Shown piece by piece: positions 51,131 to 60,837 of a DNA stretch of 64,000 nt. The notes below the pieces were generated by a model, which searched no databases, was not told where the DNA came from, and saw only the letters and a list, made by a program, of their open reading frames with translations. This stretch comes from Sulfurovum sp. (lineage in GTDB: Bacteria > Campylobacterota > Campylobacteria > Campylobacterales > Sulfurovaceae): the NCBI GenBank assembly GCA_024637255.1, contig JAGXFO010000018.1, positions 62,001 through 126,000 of the forward strand, given 5' to 3'. The translations under genes were made by a program, and so were the position numbers. Each line of letters opens with the position of its first letter. Within the stretch, counting starts at the first letter, position 1.

Positions 51131-53002
51131 TTATTTTTTGTTTCTTTGAGCCATTCTGATATGCACATGAATAATCTCTAGTGCAGCGGGTGTCACACCC
51201 GATATCTGTGAGGCAGCAAAAAGCGTAGGTGGTGTTGCCACACCAAGTTTTTCGACTATTTCATTGCTAAGTCCAGCTATATTTTTGTATACAAAACCTT
51301 CTGGTATTTTGATTTTGAGCATATCACCCATTTGTAAAATCTGTTGCTGCTGCTTTTCAATGTAACGGCTATATTTGGCTTCCACCAGTATTTGCTCCAT
51401 TACTTCATCGTTATATTGGTCAAACTCCGGTAAAAGTGTGGTTAATTTTTCTCTATTGAAATCTCCACGGCCTATAACATCCAACCAACAGGTTCTATCA
51501 TTTATCTTCACCGCACCGATTAATTCAAGTTTGGCTAAGAAGTCTTTGGTCGGCGTTACATGGTTCACACGCAAAAAGTCCAATGCTTCGTCCAAAGCCG
51601 CTTTTTTTGCCTCAAAGCGTTCCATATACACATCATCTAAAAGTCCCAACTCTTTTCCGTAGCGTGAAAGTCTCATGTCTGCATTGTCTTCACGCAAAAG
51701 CAGTCTATATTCTGCGCGGCTTGTAAACATTCGGTAAGGCTCTTTGGTTCCCTTGGTCACGAGGTCATCGATAAGTACCCCTATATACGCTTCGTCACGT
51801 CCAAGAATAAAAGGTTCTTTGCCTTGTATACTCAGGGCTGCATTGATTCCCGCCATCAGTCCCTGCGCTGCTGCCTCTTCATACCCTGTGGTACCATTTA
51901 TCTGACCTGCTGTGTACAATCCTTTGATTTTCTTGGTCTCAAGTGTATGTTTCAAATCTGTTGGCTGTACATAGTCATACTCTATGGCATAACCGTAACG
52001 GACTATTTTCGCATTTTCCAGTCCTGCGACTGAACGTATCATCTCAAGCTGTACATCTATAGGTAAAGAGGTGCTCATACCGTTAATATAATACTCTGTC
52101 TCATCCATAGTCTGTGGCTCTACAAAAATCTGATGTCTGGGTCTATCTCTGAAACGGTTGATTTTGTCTTCTATGCTTGGGCAGTAACGCGGCCCCACCC
52201 CTTCTATCTGACCTGAGAACATCGGTGCACGGTAAAAATTTCTCTCTATAATCTCATGGGTATTTTCATTCGTATATGTCACATAGCAGGGCAACTGTTT
52301 AGGATTAAACGTTTTTCTGTCTGTCCTAAAAGAAAAAGGCGGTGGCGGTGTGTCGCCTGGCTGCACCTCCATCACTGAAAGGTCTACAGATTTTGCATCT
52401 ATCCGCGCACAGGTCCCTGTTTTTAATCGACCGATATTTAACCCTAAGCCACGCAGATATGCGGCCAACTCCACAGAAGCAAATTCGCCCTGTCTGCCGG
52501 CTGTTTGCTTTTTGTCCCCGATATGAATCAAACCATTCAGAAATGTGCCTGCTGTAATAATCACTTTAGATGCCACATATCTGTTGCCCAGTTGTGTCGT
52601 AACCCCTTTAACTTCACCCTCTTCTATGATCAGACCATCTGCAATCTCTTGTTTTACATCAAGGTTTTTAGTATTGAATACCACGTTACGCATATAAATT
52701 CGGTACTGATCCATATCTATCTGTGCACGGCTGCCTCTGACTGCCGGACCTTTGGAAGCATTGAGCGTACGAAACTGTATACCTGTTATGTCGGTACATA
52801 AGCCCATCTCACCACCAAGAGCATCTACTTCACGCACCAAGTGACCTTTTGCCAATCCGCCTATGGCAGGATTGCATGAAGATGCACCTATCTGTTCCGC
52901 CAATATAGTAATCATCAGTGTTTTTGCCCCCATGCGTGCAGAAGCCAAGGAGGCCTCTATGCCTGCATGTCCACCACCGATGACTATGACATCATAATTC
53001 AT
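51131..53002 (-). CDS. mnmG: tRNA uridine-5-carboxymethylaminomethyl modification enzyme MnmG
   Basis: FAD-dependent partner of MnmE that installs the carboxymethylaminomethyl group on wobble U34 of tRNAs. The 623 residues begin with VIVIGGGHAGIEASLASAR and contain SSCNPAIGGLAKGHLVREVD and RLKTGTCARID. The C-terminal helical domain ends in TPAALEIIHVHIRMAQRNKK. The last codons directly adjoin the transposon end, and a variant of them is found at 25167, so the extreme C-terminus may have been supplied by the element. Confidence 0.95.
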   Translation of the reverse strand: MNYDVIVIGGGHAGIEASLASARMGAKTLMITILAEQIGASSCNPAIGGLAKGHLVREVDALGGEMGLCTDITGIQFRTLNASKGPAVRGSRAQIDMDQYRIYMRNVVFNTKNLDVKQEIADGLIIEEGEVKGVTTQLGNRYVASKVIITAGTFLNGLIHIGDKKQTAGRQGEFASVELAAYLRGLGLNIGRLKTGTCARIDAKSVDLSVMEVQPGDTPPPPFSFRTDRKTFNPKQLPCYVTYTNENTHEIIERNFYRAPMFSGQIEGVGPRYCPSIEDKINRFRDRPRHQIFVEPQTMDETEYYINGMSTSLPIDVQLEMIRSVAGLENAKIVRYGYAIEYDYVQPTDLKHTLETKKIKGLYTAGQINGTTGYEEAAAQGLMAGINAALSIQGKEPFILGRDEAYIGVLIDDLVTKGTKEPYRMFTSRAEYRLLLREDNADMRLSRYGKELGLLDDVYMERFEAKKAALDEALDFLRVNHVTPTKDFLAKLELIGAVKINDRTCWLDVIGRGDFNREKLTTLLPEFDQYNDEVMEQILVEAKYSRYIEKQQQQILQMGDMLKIKIPEGFVYKNIAGLSNEIVEKLGVATPPTLFAASQISGVTPAALEIIHVHIRMAQRNKK

Positions 53003-53221
53003 AAAAAACCTTACTTCCTATTCACAGACCAAGGCAAGGGAATAAGAAAAAATATATATTTTGCTATAATAATCGAATTATAGCCAAAAAATATCATTTT
53101 AAAATACGACTGCTCGCACGAGCCAACTGCTGGAGTTATCGAAGTGTATAACTTTAGTATGATTTAGCGTCATCGTAGTGTTTTGAGTAAAATCCAAAAC
53201 ACGTTCTCATCAAGGAAATAC
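53003..53221. promoter_or_regulatory. mnmG-ribE divergent promoter region
   Basis: No gene. A hairpin GTGTTTTG (53178-53185) / CAAAACAC (53195-53202) ends 19 bases before ribE, and GCTATAAT/ATTATAGC lies near 53074-53095. The GC-rich FMN riboswitch consensus is not present. The hairpin before ribE could attenuate its expression, but no known motif is matched. Confidence 0.4.
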
Positions 53222-53839
53222 ATGTTTACAGGTTTAATTCGCGAAATTGCTACTGTTAAGAGCTACAAAAACAACATTTTGACCATCAAAGCAAAACACA
53301 AAGCAAAATCGGGAGACTCTATCGCTATTAACGGTGTTTGTCTTACTGTCATCAAGGTACACGCAGATGGTTTTGGCCTTGAACTCGCAGATGAAACACG
53401 TTCCATCATAGACGAAAGCAAGATTTCGGGCTCTGTACATATAGAACCGGCCATGATGATGAATGACCGTTTCGAAGGGCACATCGTTCAGGGTCATGTG
53501 GACTGTGTAGGTACGGTCACGCAAATCATCCCTAGAGAAAATGCCACGGACTTCATCATCACGGTTGAGCCAAAATACATTACTCATATCGTACCCAAAG
53601 GCTCCATCACCATAGATGGCATCTCACTGACTGTCAATAATGTAAATGCAGATAATTTTAGACTCACCATCATCCCTCATACGCTTAAAGAAACCCTGAT
53701 GAAAAACTATAAAGTAGGCACCAAACTTAACATAGAAACCGATGTCTTTGCAAGGTACATAGACCACATCCTCACACACAGAAACACTAAAAAAAGTATG
53801 AGTTGGCATGATGTAGATAGCCTGCAAATGAGCTATTAG
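53222..53839 (+). CDS. ribE: riboflavin synthase, alpha chain
   Basis: Dismutates two dimethylribityllumazine molecules into riboflavin. The canonical start MFTGLI sits at 53222 behind CAAGGAAATAC; the longer frame is not used. The two tandem barrel repeats are seen: GDSIAINGVCLTV (about 35-47) and KGSITIDGISLTVNNV (about 126-141), with EGHIVQGHVD between. Length 205 residues, normal. The gene ends 11 bases before the convergent mnmD stop. Confidence 0.94.
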   Translation: MFTGLIREIATVKSYKNNILTIKAKHKAKSGDSIAINGVCLTVIKVHADGFGLELADETRSIIDESKISGSVHIEPAMMMNDRFEGHIVQGHVDCVGTVTQIIPRENATDFIITVEPKYITHIVPKGSITIDGISLTVNNVNADNFRLTIIPHTLKETLMKNYKVGTKLNIETDVFARYIDHILTHRNTKKSMSWHDVDSLQMSY

Positions 53840-53866
53840 ATACACTTTAGTTAACTACGTGTATCT
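53838..53866. terminator. bidirectional terminator between ribE and mnmD
   Basis: AGATACAC (53838-53845) pairs with GTGTATCT (53859-53866) across a 13-base loop. The left arm overlaps the ribE stop codon and the loop contains the mnmD stop, so one hairpin serves both convergent genes. TTTAA follows on the plus strand. Confidence 0.6.
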
Positions 53867-54657
53867 TTAAAGTAATCTCTGTCTCTCATACTGCGCGCTT
53901 GCGTATTGCGTATTTTTTTAAGTTCCATATCTATATATTCAAGTTCTAGCATCTCTAAACTTGCAACGGTTGAGTACCGCATCATTTCAGCCCTATGTAT
54001 AAAAATATAAAAACCATTTTCATACAGTCCTAAACGTATGGCTGCTGCTGTGGAGTAAGTTGTCAAAAGTGCATCATCGCGACATTGTTTTCTAATCTCT
54101 GCGAAGTATTCTTTTGTCCAAAGTAATGGGTTATGTGCAGGACTAAAGGCATCCTGATAGACAATGTCTATCTTCTCTTGAATATTTGGAATGCTTTGTC
54201 TTGCATCCCCGAGCAATATCTCTATCTTAAACTGTTCGTCTTCATAGTAAAGGTCTTTGCTTATGGCTTTTATAACGTGTTTGATGTTATCAAATTCTGG
54301 AGGGAAATCAAAAGCATCCAGCGAGCGGACCAATGCTTCGTCAAACTCAGGAGAAAGTATATGTATTTTCGTAGAAAGTGCTTGTTCTTGTATATAGTAG
54401 AGTGTGGCAAACGTGTTATAGCCCAAACCAAAACAGATGTCCAGAATAGTCAGTGAGTTTTTTCCCTTACTTAAAGCCAAGGCTGGTTTTACATGTTTCT
54501 CCAAAGACTCATGCAAAGCACCATCTTTAGTGGAATGGTAAGGTTCGTCAAATTCAACAGAAAAAAACGTATGTGTACCATCCTCACAAAGAAGAAGCTT
54601 TTTGTGCTCTCTTAACGATTCATTATATTTTATCAAGTTCTTTAACTTTAAATGCAA
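53851..54657 (-). CDS. mnmD: tRNA (mnm5s2U34)-methyltransferase MnmD
   Basis: SAM-dependent methyltransferase corresponding to the N-terminal half of MnmC, which completes methylaminomethyl-uridine at tRNA position 34. The 268 residues contain THTFFSVEFDEPYHSTKDGA, the SAM-binding ILDICFGLGYNTFATLYY (about 71-88), and VYQDAFSPAHNPLLWTKEYF (about 166-185). The oxidase half of MnmC is absent, as in other stand-alone MnmD. It acts after MnmG in the same pathway. Confidence 0.88.
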   Translation of the reverse strand: MHLKLKNLIKYNESLREHKKLLLCEDGTHTFFSVEFDEPYHSTKDGALHESLEKHVKPALALSKGKNSLTILDICFGLGYNTFATLYYIQEQALSTKIHILSPEFDEALVRSLDAFDFPPEFDNIKHVIKAISKDLYYEDEQFKIEILLGDARQSIPNIQEKIDIVYQDAFSPAHNPLLWTKEYFAEIRKQCRDDALLTTYSTAAAIRLGLYENGFYIFIHRAEMMRYSTVASLEMLELEYIDMELKKIRNTQARSMRDRDYFKDTRS

Positions 54658-54672
54658 TGGCAGGTAAAAACA

Positions 54673-55188
54673 TTAGTTATTTGCTTCGTTGAGTTGTTTT
54701 TTTGTCATTTTAAGTTTTTTATTGCTCATTTTACCGATGCCTCTGTGGATCACCTTATCTGCAATGCTTTTTGCTTCATCCAGCGAGTGCATGGTATAGG
54801 TACCGCATTGGTGTAAATTAAGTTCTGGAATATCTTTTTCACTTTTTACCCCAAGAACATCTTCCATGGACTCTTTCCATGCTTTGGCAACCGATTTTTC
54901 CTTAGGCGAACCCAAAACTGACATATAAAACCCAGTACGGCATCCCATAGGTGAAAGATCTATAATCTCAACTTTTTTACTGTTTAAATGATCTCTCATA
55001 AACCCAGCAAAAAGGTGCTCCAAGGTATGGATACCTTTTTCAGGGAGTATCTCTTCATTTGGTACGCAAAAACGCAAGTCAAACACTGTTATATCATCCC
55101 CGCTAGGAGTACTCATTTTTTTAGCAACACGCACGGCAGGTGCTATCATCTTTGTATGGTCAACGGTAAAACTGTCTAATAGTGGCAT
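54673..55188 (-). CDS. luxS: S-ribosylhomocysteine lyase
   Basis: Cleaves S-ribosylhomocysteine to homocysteine and the AI-2 precursor. The metal site is visible: His residues in GIHTLEHLFAGFMRDH (about 52-67) and the late Cys in LHQCGTYTMHS (about 124-134); the catalytic Cys lies in PMGCRTGFYM (about 80-89). The length of 171 residues is normal. It lies 15 bases upstream of mnmD on the same strand. Confidence 0.95.
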   Translation of the reverse strand: MPLLDSFTVDHTKMIAPAVRVAKKMSTPSGDDITVFDLRFCVPNEEILPEKGIHTLEHLFAGFMRDHLNSKKVEIIDLSPMGCRTGFYMSVLGSPKEKSVAKAWKESMEDVLGVKSEKDIPELNLHQCGTYTMHSLDEAKSIADKVIHRGIGKMSNKKLKMTKKQLNEANN

Positions 55189-55243
55189 AGGATTTCCTTC
55201 AAATATTTTTTTGATTATAGCAAGATTTGCTAACAGAGCCTTC

Positions 55244-56716
55244 TTATTTTTTTATACTTGGATCAGGATTAAACTTTATGATGGTCACGATGGGGACAAC
55301 AAAACCTATCACAATAACCACCCACAACAGCATACCCAAATCATCATAGTTTGCCGGTGTGACAATAGAGCCATCCCGGGAAATCTCTCGGGTGATGACA
55401 AAAAACTGATTAAGATATTTACTAAAAATTCCTCCTGCACTAAGGGCGATGTTCATCAGGCTTGCCATCAATGCAAACCATGTTCCCTTATGTCCAGGTG
55501 GCGCATATATAGCTACCAATGTAAGCATCAACACTGTTGCAATGTAATCAAAAGGTGACGATATAGCGGTATCGACAAGAGCGACTGCTCTTGCATCAAG
55601 GCCCATCCATGTATGCACATCATAATACATTGCCAAAACAGGCAAAGAGAGAATTGTTCCTATGACCGTCATCCAAATAAGTACTTTTCCAACAGATTGA
55701 TTAATAATATATTTTGAACTGATCCACATTCCAACCAACGCAAGCGCTGCGCCCAGCTGTCCCAAGTCACCAAAAAAATCTTTATCAAAACCTAAATGAT
55801 CTATTTCCCACCAAGTCAGCGCAGGTCCTACGCTAGGCATTGCCCTATACACAAAGATGACGATCATTGCCATCTTAATATGATGCACAGCAGCAGGATC
55901 GAGATTGATAACAAGTGTACGAAGCATATACAGCACAACTCCCAGAGAAACAAAAAATATAATCAACTGTGAGTGAGGTACTTCATTGTATCCCAAGAGC
56001 ACTACAAAGGCGGCAAAGAGGAAGCCTCCGAAGAAAATCTTTTTATTCAGTGGAGAGCTTTCTATAGGATTCAACCTCACAAAAGAAACACCTATGATAG
56101 AGAGTACAGGTATAAACAAAGAGATTTTAAACATCGTCTCATAAGAATAAATCTGTGCAAGCCAACCTTTGAGTCCTGCTACTGTAAAAACAGCAATTCC
56201 CAAAGAAAGACGTGCCAGAACTTGTATCATAGCTAATTCTTTTCTTATCTCCTTGTCGCTTTGGGTTTTATCCACCACTTCTGTACTCATCGTGTCTGCT
56301 ACGACATCCTGCATCACAAAACCTACTACTGTGATAACAGAAGCCAAAATATAGACTTTTTCTTTTGTGTACTCTACTGACCAGGCTGCATCTGAAACCA
56401 GCCCAATCATCATCGATGTTCCCAAAACAATAAGTGATGCTCCTATGTAAACATAGATCTTCCGGTTGGACCCAAAAAGGATAAAAGAGTCTACCATTTG
56501 TCCAAATATCATTTTGATGGTCCAAGGTACAGTCAACCATACACTAAGTGCAATAAGATTTTCAGCACTTAAATGCAAATGTTCTTTTACCCAAAATGTT
56601 TCCGCCACAGCAGAAAAACCGCTGGCACCATACGCAAAATAAATAAGAAGCAATGGTACATACCGCATTTTTATAGCCCTTACCGGAACCATAACCATGT
56701 CAAAAAAGTGTGTCAT
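55244..56716 (-). CDS. MFS-type transporter, possibly BT1/folate-biopterin group
   Basis: Integral membrane protein of 490 residues with about twelve spans. It opens with MRYVPLLLIYFAYGASGFSA and has an LTVPWTIKMIFGQMVDSF segment (about 60-77), which recalls the BT1 family of folate/biopterin-type carriers and related permeases. A VVADTMSTEVVDKTQSDKE loop (about 141-159) also fits that group. The substrate cannot be named. Monocistronic, upstream of luxS. Confidence 0.65.
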   Translation of the reverse strand: MTHFFDMVMVPVRAIKMRYVPLLLIYFAYGASGFSAVAETFWVKEHLHLSAENLIALSVWLTVPWTIKMIFGQMVDSFILFGSNRKIYVYIGASLIVLGTSMMIGLVSDAAWSVEYTKEKVYILASVITVVGFVMQDVVADTMSTEVVDKTQSDKEIRKELAMIQVLARLSLGIAVFTVAGLKGWLAQIYSYETMFKISLFIPVLSIIGVSFVRLNPIESSPLNKKIFFGGFLFAAFVVLLGYNEVPHSQLIIFFVSLGVVLYMLRTLVINLDPAAVHHIKMAMIVIFVYRAMPSVGPALTWWEIDHLGFDKDFFGDLGQLGAALALVGMWISSKYIINQSVGKVLIWMTVIGTILSLPVLAMYYDVHTWMGLDARAVALVDTAISSPFDYIATVLMLTLVAIYAPPGHKGTWFALMASLMNIALSAGGIFSKYLNQFFVITREISRDGSIVTPANYDDLGMLLWVVIVIGFVVPIVTIIKFNPDPSIKK

Positions 56717-56906
56717 TTGGTATCTTTAAAAGTAAATTTAACAATCATTTTAGGGAAAAGAGCTCATTAGATAAGAATTTTTGACCTAATAGAAAATTCG
56801 TGAGGCTGAATCATAGTTTTTATTATGGCTTTAAAATAAAACATGAAAAAAGTGTAAAATTATAGATAGAAAAGCTCAGATTTAGTACATCTCTTTACTT
56901 AACTAG

Positions 56907-58502
56907 TTAGGTTGGTAGTTTTGGTGCTGATTTTAACAATTTCTGCGTATAAGGATGCTGTGGATTCCCCATCACACTTTCCACAGATCCCTGCTCAACT
57001 ATCTTCCCCTCTTTCATCACTGCCACTTCATCTGCGATGATAGGAACAATAGAAAGATCATGGGTAATAAACAGATAAGACACGCCTGACTCCTCCTGTA
57101 GTTTTTGAAGGAGTTTCAGTATTTGCGTCCGAACAGACACATCAAGTGCAGAGGTAGGTTCATCGCAAATGATCAGTTCAGGTTCTACGGCCAATGCTCT
57201 GGCAATACCTATACGTTGACGCTGTCCTCCTGAAAATTCATGAGGATAACGGTGCATATGTTCTGCTTCCAACTCAACCTTTTCGAGAAGTTCTCTTATT
57301 TTAACATCCTGTAACTCCCTTTTCTTTGGGCCTACACCTAAGCTCACCATACCTTCTCTTATGATATCGCCTATCGTCATACGGGGATTTAATGCAGAAA
57401 AAGGGTCTTGAAAAATAACCTGTATCTTACGGCGATAAGGTTTGAGTCCGGAGTAACCCAACTTAGAGAGATCCTGATTTTCAAATTGAACACTCCCTTC
57501 TGTAATTGGGATCATAGAGAGTATAGCTTGACCTATAGTACTTTTTCCGCTTCCCGATTGACCCACTAAAGCCAAAGTTTTTCCTTTTGGAATGGTAAAA
57601 CTGACACCATTTACTGCTTTGACATAACCGACTGTCCGTTGAAAAAAACCTTTTTTAATAGGAAAATGAACTTTTAAATTCTTTACTTCAAGTAATCTTT
57701 CTGGGTTGTCTATGTTCTCTTTACGATCTTTGGAATGCATAGCATCTTTTAAAAGGCTTTGTGTGTAGGGGTGCTTTGGCGCAGTGAAAAAAACATTGCA
57801 CTCTGCCTCTTCCAAAATCTCTCCGTAACGCATTACAGCGACTCTGTCTGCCACTTCTGAGACCACAGCCATATCATGGGTAATAAAAAGGATAGAAAGA
57901 TTTCTGCGTACCTGTATCTTTTTAAGTAATTTTAATACTTTCGCCTGGATGGTAACATCCAATGCCGTAGTAGGTTCATCTGCGATCAAAAGATCCGGTT
58001 CACACGCCAAAGCTATAGAGATCATCACTCTTTGTTTCTGTCCGCCTGAAAGCTGATGAGGATACCAATTATATCTCTCTTCTGGATCTTTTAAATCAAC
58101 TTCCGTAAACAGTGAAATAACCTTCTCTTTAATAGCCTCTTTCTTTAAGCCCAAATGTATTTTAATCACCTCTGCGACCTGTTCTCCTATGGTCATAACA
58201 GGATTTAAAGCAGACATGGGTTCTTGAAAGATCATAGCAATGGATTTACCCCGAATCTTTTGCATTTGAAATTCAGGAAGTGAAAAAAGAGACACCTCTT
58301 TTAGTTTAATATCTCCCGAACTCACAGAGATCACTTCAGGAAGCAGTCTCATAATAGCCAAAGAAGTGAGTGATTTACCAGACCCGGACTCACCCACCAG
58401 TGCAAATACTTCCCCTTTCCTAATCTCAAAACTAATAGATTTAAGCAGTTTTTCTCCGCCTACAGTAAGACTTAGGTTTTCTACACTCAAAAGAGTCTTC
58501 AT
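56907..58502 (-). CDS. yejF: peptide ABC transporter, double ATPase (YejF type)
   Basis: Fusion of two ABC ATPase domains in 531 residues: the first with Walker A GESGSGKS (about 36-43), LSGGQKQR and Walker B LLIADEPTT; the second with GQSGSGKST (about 315-323), FSGGQRQR and LIICDEPTS. This tandem form is typical of YejF, which powers uptake of peptides and microcin-C-like compounds. It overlaps yejE by 4 bases and ends the operon. Confidence 0.9.
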   Translation of the reverse strand: MKTLLSVENLSLTVGGEKLLKSISFEIRKGEVFALVGESGSGKSLTSLAIMRLLPEVISVSSGDIKLKEVSLFSLPEFQMQKIRGKSIAMIFQEPMSALNPVMTIGEQVAEVIKIHLGLKKEAIKEKVISLFTEVDLKDPEERYNWYPHQLSGGQKQRVMISIALACEPDLLIADEPTTALDVTIQAKVLKLLKKIQVRRNLSILFITHDMAVVSEVADRVAVMRYGEILEEAECNVFFTAPKHPYTQSLLKDAMHSKDRKENIDNPERLLEVKNLKVHFPIKKGFFQRTVGYVKAVNGVSFTIPKGKTLALVGQSGSGKSTIGQAILSMIPITEGSVQFENQDLSKLGYSGLKPYRRKIQVIFQDPFSALNPRMTIGDIIREGMVSLGVGPKKRELQDVKIRELLEKVELEAEHMHRYPHEFSGGQRQRIGIARALAVEPELIICDEPTSALDVSVRTQILKLLQKLQEESGVSYLFITHDLSIVPIIADEVAVMKEGKIVEQGSVESVMGNPQHPYTQKLLKSAPKLPT

Positions 58503-59866
58503 AACTTATTCCTTGGGTCCAAAACAGTTTGAACACGGTCTGATAATAAATTTGCGGCCAACACTAAAATAAACATAAAGATAAAAGCAGAAAAAAGTGA
58601 CCACCAGACCATGGGGTCTCTCGCCATTTCAAGTCTTGCCTGATTGATCATATTACCCCAACTGTGCATAGTAGGGTCAACCCCTACCCCCACATACGAA
58701 AGTACAGCCTCAGCCAATACCAACCCTGAAAAGTCAAGCACCACCGAGATAAGGATAATATGCATTAGATTGGGAATAATGTGACGACGTATAATCGTTA
58801 ATTTTCCCACACCAAATGCTTTGGCTGCTGTCACAAACTCTATTTGGGATATTTTCAATGTCTCAGCACGAAGCAGTCTGCAAAGTCCTGTCCAGCTAGT
58901 AATACCTAGAATAAGGATTAAAAATAAAAGACGTAAATCTGATCTCTCCAGCGTGGTCTCAAACCAAGTGGGATTATTGCCCATCATCACCTGCATCGAA
59001 AGTACACCAGCTGCAATAAGAAGTACTCCAGGGATGGAACTCAGTGTGGTATAGAGGTATTGGATCACATCATCTACCCAACCCCCAAAGAAGCCGGCAC
59101 TGACACCTAAAAGTATGGCTACTGGTAACATGATCAAAGTGGTTAATATACCAATCATTACTCCAGTACGAATACTTTTTAAACTTTGGTAGAGCACATC
59201 CCCGCCTACTTTATCTGTACCAAGAACATGATAATCAAAACTCAACAGATAAAACCATGTACATAGTATGATCAATAACATGACCATACCGTAGGCTGTT
59301 CGCCAAGGCAATTTTGTTTTTCCCTGAATCATGAGTTTAAACTCATTTTTAAACCCTTTTCCACTACGCCATAAAATATGAACCAAAATAAATATCATGC
59401 TTATTGCAAAGCCGATCATCATTGCAATACCGGATTTCTGCAGACTATTAGCATTTTTAGAAATATGTTTGAGAGGTAAATATTCCTGCTTCGTCTCACC
59501 ATACGCATCCACTATAATGGATTTTGTATATTCATGTATAGCAAACGGTGCAGAATACGTACGTTCTGTACTTTGTATATTGTGGGCAAATATCAAATCC
59601 AAAAGACTGACTATCTCTGAGTATTGGACTTGCTCACTTTTAACTGATGTTGGCTCCATAGCAAACCGCACATGAACCGAATCAAGCAAAGTAAAAAACA
59701 GATAAAAAAATAAAATGATCGCTGAAGCCATCGCTATACTTGATCTAAAAATAGCATGCCACTGCTTTTTGACCTGAAGAGATCGAGAGGCACCCCATCC
59801 AACGAAGAACAGTACACTCAGCAATCCCCAAACCAAAATATCTGTCCAGAGTAAAGCAAATATCAT
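58499..59866 (-). CDS. yejE: peptide ABC transporter permease (YejE type)
   Basis: Inner-membrane permease of 455 residues. An N-terminal pair of spans and a periplasmic region (about 50-145) precede the DppC-like core. The EAA loop is seen as VTAAKAFGVGKLTIIRRHIIPN (about 342-363), where the permease docks onto the ATPase. HVLGTDKVGGDVLYQSL is the usual periplasmic gate segment. It overlaps both neighbours by 4 bases. Confidence 0.9.
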   Translation of the reverse strand: MIFALLWTDILVWGLLSVLFFVGWGASRSLQVKKQWHAIFRSSIAMASAIILFFYLFFTLLDSVHVRFAMEPTSVKSEQVQYSEIVSLLDLIFAHNIQSTERTYSAPFAIHEYTKSIIVDAYGETKQEYLPLKHISKNANSLQKSGIAMMIGFAISMIFILVHILWRSGKGFKNEFKLMIQGKTKLPWRTAYGMVMLLIILCTWFYLLSFDYHVLGTDKVGGDVLYQSLKSIRTGVMIGILTTLIMLPVAILLGVSAGFFGGWVDDVIQYLYTTLSSIPGVLLIAAGVLSMQVMMGNNPTWFETTLERSDLRLLFLILILGITSWTGLCRLLRAETLKISQIEFVTAAKAFGVGKLTIIRRHIIPNLMHIILISVVLDFSGLVLAEAVLSYVGVGVDPTMHSWGNMINQARLEMARDPMVWWSLFSAFIFMFILVLAANLLSDRVQTVLDPRNKL

Positions 59867-60837
59867 AATTTTACCCTCGGATCAAATAGCGTATACGAGA
59901 TATCTGTCAAAATGAGTCCTACAATATAAAGCATAGACCCTAAAAACACCATTGCTTTTACAATAGCAAAATCCTGTGAGCTAATAGCATCTATCGTATA
60001 TGAGCCCAGTCCGGGGATACCAAAAAATGACTCCATAATTAAACTCCCCATAAAAAGGGTAGGTATCACGACCACGACACCGGTTAAAATGGGCAACATA
60101 CCATTACGTAAAACATGAACAAAGAGTACTCTAAGTTCTGAAAGTCCCTTTGCTCTTGCGGTACGGACATAATCCTGGTTTATCTGTTCAAGAAAGATAC
60201 TGCGGTACCATCTTACGCCTGAACCAATTCCTGCAAAAACACCTATCATCACAGGTAAGATAATAAAACTAATTCCACCCCACCCACTTTCATATCCGGA
60301 GATAGGAACCCAGTGCCATATTTTGGAAAAAAGTACCTGCCCTGCAATGATATAAAAAAGTCCGGAAATAGACATGATCATAACTGCAAGAATCATCATA
60401 CTGCCATCTAAAATTGAACCTCGAAAAAGCACTAAGAGTAAGGCCAGTGAAATATTGGTAATAAGCGCAATCATAAAAGTAGGAAGAGCAATCGCCAAAC
60501 TTGGCCCCATACGCTCCTGAATGTCTGAAGCAATATTACGGTTAGAATCAGAAATGCCAAAATCAAAAGAAAAAAGTTTCAGAGACTCTTTCACAAACAG
60601 TGTCTCGCTCAGCATCGAAAACCCTTCTTCTTTATGATTGATAAAAAGTGGTTTGTCATATCCTCTTTGCTCTTTCCATGCTTGTATCATTTGAGGGCTT
60701 ACCTGTTTTGCACCGAGTTGCGCTCTCGCCATATCATCCGGACCGTTCACCATAAAAAAGAGCATAAAAGTAATAAGGTTAACTCCTATCAATATAGGTA
60801 TAGCATAAAGTATTCTTCTAAAAATATAGGCAAACAT
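59863..60837 (-). CDS. yejB: peptide ABC transporter permease (YejB type)
   Basis: Permease of 324 residues of the DppB class. The start FAYIFRRILYAIPILIGVN, the EAA loop DYVRTARAKGLSELRVLFVH (about 220-239) and the C-terminal DISYTLFDPRVKL are typical. Six or seven spans. It starts 1 base after the binding-protein gene stop and overlaps yejE by 4 bases. Confidence 0.92.
   Translation of the reverse strand: MFAYIFRRILYAIPILIGVNLITFMLFFMVNGPDDMARAQLGAKQVSPQMIQAWKEQRGYDKPLFINHKEEGFSMLSETLFVKESLKLFSFDFGISDSNRNIASDIQERMGPSLAIALPTFMIALITNISLALLLVLFRGSILDGSMMILAVMIMSISGLFYIIAGQVLFSKIWHWVPISGYESGWGGISFIILPVMIGVFAGIGSGVRWYRSIFLEQINQDYVRTARAKGLSELRVLFVHVLRNGMLPILTGVVVVIPTLFMGSLIMESFFGIPGLGSYTIDAISSQDFAIVKAMVFLGSMLYIVGLILTDISYTLFDPRVKL

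Noticed and set aside
53003..53221. FMN riboswitch before ribE
   Set aside because: The GC-rich conserved helices of the RFN element are not visible; only simple hairpins are seen.
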